Assembly: GCA_026545225.1 (NCBI GenBank) | Contig: CM048845.1 | Span: 30,197,001 to 30,261,000, forward strand | Length of the DNA stretch: 64,000 nucleotides | Reading direction: 5' to 3' | From: Cornus controversa | Taxonomy: Eukaryota; Streptophyta; Magnoliopsida; Cornales; Cornaceae | In this document: positions 56,048 to 64,000 of the stretch, piece after piece | How the letters are laid out: the number at the start of each line of letters is the position of its first letter | Position numbering within the stretch: the stretch's first letter is position 1 | Translations under genes and position numbers: made by a program | The notes under the pieces: generated by a model | What the model was told of the DNA's origin: nothing | Databases searched by the model: none | The model's input: the letters and a program-made list of their open reading frames with translations, nothing else

Positions 56048-57130
56048 TCATTCAAGTCTTTCCATATTGCCCAAATGAGTATCAATGCTTTCTAGTCTAG
56101 AAAGAACTTGATGAAGCACAGAAGGATCAGTGGGAGGTAATAGAAGAGGTGTCTCATCATCTGGTAGTTCATCCTCATTCATAGGATCATTATCACTGCC
56201 TTCTTCTGCATCTGCATCGTCATCAACTTGGCCAGCCGGCTTGTACCAAAAACCTTGATCATTTTGCTTAAATTTCATTCTTTTGAGTGTAGAGTCATTA
56301 AGCCGATCAATTTTAGCCACAGGACGCATTATGGTTTCGGTGGCGATAGAAACTCCAAAAAACTCAAAAAGCTTGGTGAAGGGAAGAGCATAGACAAGAT
56401 GGGATCTGCCTCTCTTTATACACTCTTTCATGTGGAAGAATATGAGATGGGCAAGGTCCAACTTCTTTTCATTCAGTAAACACCAGATAATGAAAGCTTC
56501 CATATAGGTAACATCTGTTCGGCTGCCAGATTTAGGTAAAATATTGTACCCTATAATGGTATGAAGCAACCTAGCTTCAAGAGTGAGCTGATTGGCTTTA
56601 ATCTTAGCTTTTGTAGAGATAGAGGAGTCACCACACATCTGTCTTAGGGCATATATAGGTTCAAAGTCAGGATACAATGCCCAATCATTTGTAGAGTAGT
56701 ACTGAAAATCACCTTTAGGAATGTCAAAAATTTCTCTCAGTGTAGACTTGGTGAACTCAATTTCTTTGCCTTTGACATATGAGTACATAACATTTTTCTC
56801 CCTTTCATCTTGCTCCAAATGAGCATAGAAAAGCTTAATAAGTCTTGGATAATGGAATGTATCAAGTGCAACAAATTGTCCCCAACCAATTTTGTCAAAG
56901 AAAGCATATGTATTTAAATGATTTTCAGCACAGATACTGGGTGAGACAACTTTACCTCGTTCAACAGCAAAGTGAAGAAATTTGCGTTTGTACCATGTTT
57001 GAAATGAATGATCACGAAAAAGAGAGAGAGAAGATGATGCGGGTGAAGTCGCTATAAATGGTGGTGGAGCCGATGCTGGAATGAGCTGTTCATGACGGCG
57101 CTTGGTTCGCCGATCACGGGATTCTGCCAC
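56048..57130 (-). CDS. Envelope-like ORF of the Sirevirus-like element, intact, 360 codons
   Basis: One uninterrupted minus-strand frame downstream of pol, where Sireviruses carry an extra ORF often called envelope-like. Residues 1-35 are basic then Ser/Ala/Pro-rich. The middle (about 50-270) is a compact domain with VKGKEIEFTKSTLREIF and LEARLLHTIIGYNILPK, which I recognise as the plant-transposon-associated domain often seen in such ORFs. The end has an acidic run (DDDADAEEGSDNDP, near 305-325) and a short heptad-like tail (LSRLESIDTHLGNMERLE). I see no signal peptide and no clear membrane anchor, so an envelope function is doubtful. Its openness contrasts with the decayed pol of the same element. 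Confidence 0.85.
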   Translation of the reverse strand: MAESRDRRTKRRHEQLIPASAPPPFIATSPASSSLSLFRDHSFQTWYKRKFLHFAVERGKVVSPSICAENHLNTYAFFDKIGWGQFVALDTFHYPRLIKLFYAHLEQDEREKNVMYSYVKGKEIEFTKSTLREIFDIPKGDFQYYSTNDWALYPDFEPIYALRQMCGDSSISTKAKIKANQLTLEARLLHTIIGYNILPKSGSRTDVTYMEAFIIWCLLNEKKLDLAHLIFFHMKECIKRGRSHLVYALPFTKLFEFFGVSIATETIMRPVAKIDRLNDSTLKRMKFKQNDQGFWYKPAGQVDDDADAEEGSDNDPMNEDELPDDETPLLLPPTDPSVLHQVLSRLESIDTHLGNMERLE

Positions 57131-58021
57131 GGTGAGGTTCTATTTTCCGGCAGTGGATCATCCTCCCATAGTTCGTGGAGGCATGATGCATCGGGCAAGA
57201 GAGAAAATGCAAGATGATAAATTGTACCCCAAAGAAAAATGCAGAATGGTTGGTGAAGAAGAAAAAAATGAATTCCCAAGCTGATGATTAAAGAGAGAGA
57301 AAGAATTTTGAAAAGATTACCATCAGTGGGTCACTGGCTCAGATTCGGCAATTTAGACTAGGTAATTTCATAGAGGCGTGAGGAAGAGAGCAAGCCCTAA
57401 GTCGACTGAGCAATAAAAGGAGATGGGAAAAGAAATAAAAAAAATGACTTAAACAAGCAACAGAGAAAGGAGACTAAAAGAAGTAGGAAAGTCTGCTTTT
57501 CGAAAAGGGAAAGTCGACTTTCTCTTTTGAGAGAGTCGACTGTGTGTTATATGCTATATCAACACACTTTTGCACCTTTTTGATCATTTTCTTTTAGAGT
57601 ATATTTCAAAAATGAAAGAGAATAAGACCTACCCATCTGATCTTGATAAGATAAAGTTGACAGCCATAAGAGAATTATAAAGAAGACTTTGAAAAATGTT
57701 AAAATCGACTTAAAAAAAATTTACTTTGTAATAAAAGAAAGTCGTCTGTTAAGGAAGTGTAAAGTCGACTTTGGAATCAGATAAGGTTGACTGCCCCAAG
57801 GAATTAAAAAAGTTGACTTTGCTATTACATAGAGTCGACTTCCCCAAAAAAAATAAAAGAAGGGAAAGAAAGAAAAAGAAAAAAAATTAAAACGAAGGAG
57901 CTTAAGGAGTCGACTTTTTCAGCACTGAAAGTCGACTGATTATCCTTGCTTGAAGTCCAAAAAGGCTCTGTCAAAAATAGTCGACTTTAAATAAAGGAAG
58001 AGTCGACTTTTTCCTGAAAAC
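57131..58021 (-). promoter_or_regulatory. Spacer between pol and the envelope-like ORF with nine GTCGAC palindromes
   Basis: GTCGAC occurs at 57401, 57513, 57535, 57764, 57834, 57909, 57931, 57980 and 58002, mostly as AAGTCGACTT or GAGTCGACTT, plus one-base variants between. The same motif occurs in the LTR of this element. The spacer codes for nothing I recognise; its purine-rich filler at 57840-57900 is low-complexity. It might act as an internal promoter for the ORF below; that is inference. Confidence 0.6.
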
Positions 58022-58940
58022 TCAAATAAATTCAATCTCACTTGCTCTGGTCATGCCTATTTCTCTTCTAATAGAACAAAACCTATCTTCTTGGAGGGGC
58101 TTGGTAAAAATATCAGCTAATTGGTTAATAGTATTGACGAAAATAAGCTCGATATCTCCTTTGGACACATGATCTCTCAAGAAATGATGTCTAATTTCAA
58201 TGTGCTTTGTTCTTGAGTGTTGTATAGGATTTTTGGAAATACAAATAGCACTTGTATTATCACATCTAATAGGTATGTGATCAAATGTAAGTCCAAAATC
58301 TTCTAAGTTGTTGTTTAATATAAAGAGTTTAAGCACAACAACTTTCGGCTGCCACATATTCGGCTTCCGCTGTTGACAAAGCTACAGAATTTTGTTTCTT
58401 CCTAGACCAAGATACAAGGGAGTGTCCAAGAAAATGACAGGTACCACTAGTGCTTTTTCTATCTATTTTGCATCCGGCAAAGTCGGCATCCGAATAACTT
58501 ATGAGATCAAATGATATATTCCTAGGAAACCAAAGTCCCAAATCAATAGTGCCACTTAAATATTTAAAAATTCGTTTAACGACACTTAAATGGGATTCTT
58601 TGGGACATGATTGGAATCTTGCACATAGGCAAACACTAAACATGATGTCCGGTCTACTTGCCGTTAAGTACAAAAGACTTCCAATCATACCTCTATATTT
58701 TTTGATATCAACATCTTTCCCTTTTTCATCCTTTTCAAGTTTAGAGGCATTACTCATAGGAGTTTTTGCATGTTTGGCGTCCTCCAAGCAAAATTTCTTT
58801 AGCAAATCTTTAACATATTTAGATTGGCAAATAAATATACCATCCAATGATTGTTTGATTTGCAATCCTAGAAAAAAGTTAAGTTCACCCATCATGCTCA
58901 TTTCAAATTCGTTTTGCATGCTTGAGGCAAATTCTTTGCA
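58022..58940 (-). pseudogene. Sirevirus-like RT end and RNase H, downstream of the solo LTR
   Basis: Minus strand: 58919-58329 reads MSMMGELNFFLGLQIKQS, YRGMIGSLLYLTASRPDI, then RNase H with DADFAGCKIDRKSTSG and STAEAEYVAAESCC. A stop followed by a one-base shift near 58310-58345 leads into 58357-58022, which contains RCDNTSAICISKNP, RTKHIEIRHHFLRDHV and LADIFTKPL, the normal end. The RT frame upstream is continuous with 61559 if the solo LTR and one target repeat are removed. Confidence 0.92.
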
Positions 58941-58945
58941 TAACT

Positions 58946-60905
58946 TGATGAACCTAGAGGGGGAGGGGGTGAATAGGTTCTTTAAATTTTCTTCCTAATA
59001 TTGCAAGTTTAGCTGGAACATGCAATCACGCAATTTGATGGACACACAGATTTATAGAGGAAACCCCAAGGTGTGGAAAAACCTCTTCGAACTGAGCTCC
59101 ACTATGTCTGAAAGGGTAGTACAGTAATTCTCTCAATTACTCTCTCACTCACCCAACTCACAACATAGTTCGCTCCAGCACTCACCCAGTTCATAGCCTC
59201 CCTAGGCCTGAACCACTCTCACCAAGTCTCACAACAGCTTTTCCGCTCTCAATCCCAACTTGGACTTCCCAAAGCCCAAGTTATCTCACCTCAATCTCAC
59301 CACAATCACTCACACTCCCCCTGTCCAAAGTATCCCTATACTTGGACTATACATAGTGATAGTGGAGTCAGTTAGATGTCTTGAGCAGCGGCACTTCAAG
59401 CTTTGTAACTTGGTCTTCAAAGTTAATCTTTAACTCTGATATGGTCTTCAAATAATAGTCTTCAAATCTTCAACCTCTGATAGGTAGTCTTCAAGGTCTG
59501 GTACGACAATGACACGGTCACTTGTCTTCTCGGCAGATCATGACACTTGAACTTCTTCAATGATTTGGCTTCAATAAGTACACCTTTGAGTGTAGCTGCT
59601 GCGGACTTGTAGTAGTTTCTCCCTTTCAAAGAATCCCGTCCTCAGCTTCTTGAACAGTCATTCAGCTTGGAGTTCTCTTCTAGTACTCGTCTTGGAATTT
59701 CTTTAACTTTGAACCTGTTCTTGAAAAACTAAACACAACTGCACTAGGGTAGGAATTAGTAGCATAGGCAGTTTAAAAGATAGATATGAAATCTAGCATT
59801 TAGAACAGTAATTGATCAGAATTCTAGACAGCAATAAATCAGGATTTTGGACAGCAATTAAATCGCAATTTTAAGTCAACAATATATAATTCCAAGTTAG
59901 CATTGTGAATTCCAAATCAGCACAGTATAGTCTTAACCATCAGCATAGTGTAATGTCACAAATCAGCATAGATATATTTTCAGCACATAAGAATTCAGCA
60001 ATTACAGCCCAAAAAGACAGCATAAATTCAGCATTTTTGAACAGCAACAATTATAAATTTCGGACAGCAAAAATCAGCAACATGTGGACAGCAATATCAG
60101 CAATATAGGACAGTTAAAATCAGCAACATGTGGACAGCAATATCAGCAATTTTGGACAGCTAAAATCAGCAATTTTCAGCATTCTATGGCAGCAACACTT
60201 CAGTAATTTCAAGCATAATATGACAGCTACAATTCAGCATTTTCTAGCATTCTATGACAGCTACAATTCAGCATTTTCAGCATTTTAAAACAAGCAAATA
60301 CAACATTAAAAATCAGCAACAACAACATGAATTTTCAGCAAATTTTGAGCTTAAAATCAGCAACAATAATTCAGATTTTCAACAAGGAAAATTTCAGCTA
60401 CTTGAAATTTCTGAAAGTAAGCTTAAAAATTCAACACCATGAAATTTCCGACATCAAACTAATCAATCAGCAATATGAGATTTTCGACAGCAAATTCAAC
60501 ACAAAATGCATAATGAAATGGTGCGCCTGTGATTGTGAGTGTCAACATGTAAGCCTCAAACGTGCGCCTGTGAGAGTGTAGTGATGGTGCGCCTGTGATA
60601 GTGTAATAGAAAGAGATTATACGTATTTTACCCAAGCAAAGATTCTATGATTCAATTAAGTTGAGCCGAAGATGCTAATTGAAATTGATGAAGGTGAGCA
60701 ATCATGCAGTACTGATTTTTCAGCGAAGAATTGTTGAAGAAGATGACCCAGTTACTGCCGGCGATGAAGATTCCAATATTCAGGTCGTAGCCGCTGCTTT
60801 CTCGTGGTCTCCTCTGAATTTCCTTCACGACTAGATGAGCTCAAGATTCCTACACAGCTAGAAGATCTCATCCAGCGCCAATCTCATCAACTCTCGCAAC
60901 CACCA

Positions 60906-60948
<43 letters not shown>

Positions 60949-61553
60949 CATCCAGCCGCTGCTCCCTTCCTCTCTCTATCTCATCCTTCTACTTCTCTCT
61001 AACGGCTGCCCCCAAAACCACTTTCAATCTATATATATATCAGCCCACATGTCTATTTTTTCAAACCCTAGGCATAAAATAATATATATATGTATAAACT
61101 ATCAGCTGAAGCCACACACTACCCCTTTATGCGCCACATCATCATTTTTTTAATACAAAACTAACATCCTCTTTTTTTGTTTTTCTTTCACCAATTTTTT
61201 TAATCGCTTATATCTCTCTTTGTGGGCCACTTATCCAAAACACATATCATCACCTCATATATATCTATATCAATCAACCAAAAAAAAATGGGTCTTCTTT
61301 TTCTTTTAAATCCCAAGTCGGCCCTGCACTTTGTTGCTCTAGAATTAATTTTCAAAAAAGTCCTTTCAAATTAAATACCCAGCATGTCCCTGCAATTAGG
61401 TTAGTGCACATAAAACAATAATAGGATAATTAAATAAATCATGAATAGCAATCCTGAAAATTATTATTCAAAGTAAAATGACACTAATGCCCTCATACAT
61501 CCTTTTGACATTAAAACTTGGGCAAACATGCTCATGGGCTTCTTGGACCATCA
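58946..61553 (-). repeat. 2.6-kb solo LTR inserted in RT
   Basis: The plus strand starts TGATG and ends CATCA, perfect inverted termini, flanked by perfect 5-bp repeats TAACT (58941-58945, 61554-61558). It splits the RT codons for Lys-Leu-Cys. The C-rich word that ends many copia LTRs is present inverted at 58956-58975 (AGAGGGGGAGGGGGTGAATAGG in part), giving minus orientation. A CAGCAAT-type array lies at 59765-60500 and (CT)n at about 60909-60940. No internal region remains. Confidence 0.93.
59765..60500. repeat. Irregular CAGCA-rich array in the solo LTR
   Basis: AATCAGCAA, GGACAGCAAT, TTTCAGCA and related words recur more than 40 times at 10-25 bp spacing, for example GCAACATGTGGACAGCAATA near 60077 and 60123. 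The order is irregular, so slippage and point change have both acted. Frames through it are chance. Confidence 0.8.
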
Positions 61554-61558
61554 TAACT

Positions 61559-63760
61559 TCTCATTTGTTGATCCAAAAATGATATCATCAACGTAAACTT
61601 GAATGATCAACAAATTCTCATCAACGATTTTTGTAAAAAGAGTGATGTCAATTTTTCCTCTAACAAAATCATTTTCTAGAAGAAAACCACTCAATCTTTC
61701 ATACCAAGCTCTAGGAGCTTGTTTCAAACCATATAAGGCTTTAGATAATTTAAAAACTTGGTTTGGAAGATCATGACTCTCAAAGCCCGGTGGTTGTTCT
61801 ACATAGACTTCTTCTTCTATGAAGCCATTCAAGAATGCACTTTTTACATCCATTTGATATAGCTTGAAGTTCTTATGAGATGCATATGCAAGTAACATCC
61901 TAATTGCTTCTAGTCTAGCAACGGGTGCAAAGGTTTTCTCATAGTCAATTCCTTCTTCTTGGTTGAAACCTTGAGCAACTAATCTAGCCTTATTTCTAAT
62001 TATAACACCCGACTCATCCTTCTTATTTCTATAAACCCATTTGGTTCCTATGACGGTTTGATCTTTGGGTCTAGGAACTAAATTCCAAACTTGATTCCTC
62101 TCAAATTGGTTTAGTTCTTCTTGCATAGCTAAAATCCATGACTCATCATTTTCGGCCTCATGGATGTTCTTTGGCTCTATTTGAGACACAAAGGCTAAAT
62201 GATCACACATATCTCTAAGAGATGATCTAGTACTCACTCCTTTAGAAGGATCACCTATAACTTGGTCAAGTGGATGATAGGGAGTGACTCTTTGATCTTT
62301 TGGAAGAGAGCCATGTATGTCATTTTGGATGATTTCCTCCTTAGAAGCATTTTCTTGTGACTCATCAATGGTGGACTCTTTTAGTTTTTCAACTAACGTA
62401 AATCCATCAACATTCTTTTCAAGTTCAATCACTTCATCATCCAAATTTTGTCTAGGGGTAGGGATAGGAGATTCATCAAATACTACATGTATTGATTCTT
62501 CTACTACTAATGTTCTTTTGTTGAAAACTCTATAGGCTTTGCTTTTGGATGAATATCCTAGGAAAACCCCTTCATCGGATTTAGCATCAAATTTTTCTAA
62601 ATTATCCTTGTCATTCAACACAAAACATTTGCACCCAAAAACTTTGAAATAACCTATATTTGGCTTATGACCATTCCAAAGCTCATATGGAGTCATATCA
62701 AGCTTCTTTCTAATGATGACTCTATTTATAACATAGCAAGAAGTACTAACGGCCTCAGCCCAAAAATATCTAGGCAACTTATGTTCATTGAGCATTGTTC
62801 TAGCCATCTCTTGGAGGGATCTATTTTTTCTCTCAACAACCCCGTTTTGTTGAGGAGTTCTAGGAGCGGAAAAGTTGTGATCGTAACCATTATCATCACA
62901 AAATTTCTCAATGTCTCGGTTATCAAATTCTCTACTGTACCTCTATCACTTCTAATGCTCTTAATCTTACATTCTTTCTCGTTTTGGACTTTTCTACAAA
63001 ACTTAGAGAAAATGACGTGTGTTTCATTCTTATGAACAAGAAAGAATACCCAAGTAAGCCTAGTGAAGTCATCTACAATCACAAATGCATAAAACTTTCC
63101 TCCTAAGCTAGCAATTCTATCCGGACCGAAGAGATCCATATGAAGCAATTCTAATGGTCTTGTTGTAGTGATATCCTTTTTCCTCTTGAAGGAAGACTTG
63201 ATTTGTTTGCCTAATTGGCAAGAACTACAAGTTTTGTCCTTAACAAACTTAGTCTTTGGGAGGCCTTTGACTAAGTCATTTTTGGACAATCTTGAGATCA
63301 AGTCCATGCTTGCATGTCCTAGTCTTCTATGCCATAACCAACTATTATCACTAGAGGAAATAAAGCATTTAACATTTTGATCAAGCAAGTCACAAAGAAG
63401 GATGGTGTACAAATTACCATTTCTATATGCAACAAAAATTTGACGGCCATCTTTTTCAACTATGCAATGATCCGATTTAAATGCAACATTAAAACCCTTA
63501 TCACATAGTTGGCTAATGCTAAACAAGTTATGCTTAAGACCATTAATAAGAAGCACATTGTCAATAGATAAGGAAGAAGATATATCTATGGTCCCAACAC
63601 CAACAATTTTACCTTTAGAGTTGTCTCCAAAAGTGACGTTTCCTCCATTATAAGGCTTGAGAGAAGAGAATTTGGAGCGATCTCCCGTCATGTGTCTTGA
63701 ACAACCGCTATCAAGAAACCATTTGTCCTTGGAACTAGAAGAGGATTTCAAGCATACCTA
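61559..63760 (-). pseudogene. Sirevirus-like protease, integrase and RT (first part)
   Basis: Minus strand: protease at about 63730-63400 with FLDSGCSRHMTGD (active-site Asp) ; integrase zinc finger near 63335-63185 (HRRLGHASMDL, CSSCQLGK) and core LLHMDLFGPDR, VIVDDFTRLTWVFFL; one frameshift near 62935 in the core. From 62807 a single frame runs to the solo LTR: integrase C-terminal end, [13 protein letters not shown], then RT with [49 protein letters not shown] and the active-site motif YVDDIIFGS. The catalytic aspartates of RT are preserved. The copy is disabled by the shift and by the solo LTR. Confidence 0.93.
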
Positions 63761-63779
63761 CAAGGCAAGCTTAAGTGAC

Positions 63780-64000
63780 TCATTTTGGTACCCAAACCAT
63801 TTTGGGTCCAATTGGGTTAGCAATCATAGGAAATGTTCCTTTTGGAACCCAAATCATTTTTGTCAACTTTCTTTTTCTAAAAGGGCAAGAAAAGATTTTA
63901 TGTCCATCTCTTCTACAAAGATTGCATATAGAACCAAAAAAGTTAAGTTGAGAGCTTTTGACAAAGAAGTGCCTCAAAGGTTTTAGCTTATCATTCTTAA
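63780..64000 (-). pseudogene. Sirevirus-like gag, C-terminal end
   Basis: The minus frame contains a zinc knuckle CNLCRRDGHKIFSC (CX2CX4HX4C intact), followed by WVPK repeats, as before the protease in this lineage. It ends in TGA at 63780. Further stops lie between it and the protease frame, so gag and pol are separate here. The rest of gag and the 5' LTR lie beyond the window. Confidence 0.82.

Noticed and set aside
56048-57130. Calling this ORF a true viral envelope gene
   Set aside because: Position fits the Sirevirus envelope-like ORF, but no signal peptide, fusion-like stretch or anchor is visible, so only the cautious name is used.
59765-60500. CRISPR-like or regular short-repeat array
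   Set aside because: The CAGCA words vary in spacing and order and lie in a plant LTR; there are no constant repeats with unique spacers.

Overview
This is a stretch of nuclear DNA from a flowering plant. It is AT-rich, and apart from one host gene with spliceosomal introns it is almost entirely transposable-element sequence: Ty1/copia (including Sirevirus-type), Ty3/gypsy, LINE, SINE, TRIM and small hAT-type inverted-repeat elements, many nested in one another. Nothing in it is bacterial or organellar. I cannot name the species.

The one host gene I can support fully lies on the minus strand from 37328 (start) to 13545 (stop). It has 8 exons and encodes a 339-residue rhomboid intramembrane serine protease most like the plant mitochondrial RBL12/PARL group. 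The coding exons total 1,020 bp, but the gene covers about 23.8 kb. Intron 3 alone (15931-32793) is 16.9 kb and holds at least three LTR insertions, LINE fragments of both orientations, four small hAT-type elements (two of them nested inside other elements), a complete short copia element and LTR fragments. Intron 1 holds SINEs and intron 7 a hAT-type element.

Layout. 1-3321: 3' end of a plus-strand copia element (RT/RNase H remnant, polypurine tracts, 3' LTR). 3322-10529: decayed repeats holding a gypsy solo LTR (4994-7816) and a copia solo LTR (9860-10333). 10742-12451: two hAT-type elements, the second carrying a complete 257-bp TRIM. 13545-37328: the rhomboid gene. 38105-53478: a minus-strand gypsy element about 15 kb long, split by a 5.4-kb insertion. 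53479-53791: a copia LTR scrap. 53792 to beyond 64000: a minus-strand Sirevirus-like copia element with 3' LTR, multiple polypurine tracts, an open envelope-like ORF of 360 codons and a decayed gag-pol whose RT is split by a 2.6-kb solo LTR.

The best unusual signals are three. First, nearly every LTR family here carries its own array of short palindromes in its upstream part, and two different gypsy LTRs share one such cassette. Second, the Sirevirus palindrome reappears nine times between pol and the intact envelope-like ORF. Third, gypsy LTR tails are repeated together with a primer-binding site. The elements are mostly dead: stops, frameshifts and deletions are noted entry by entry.
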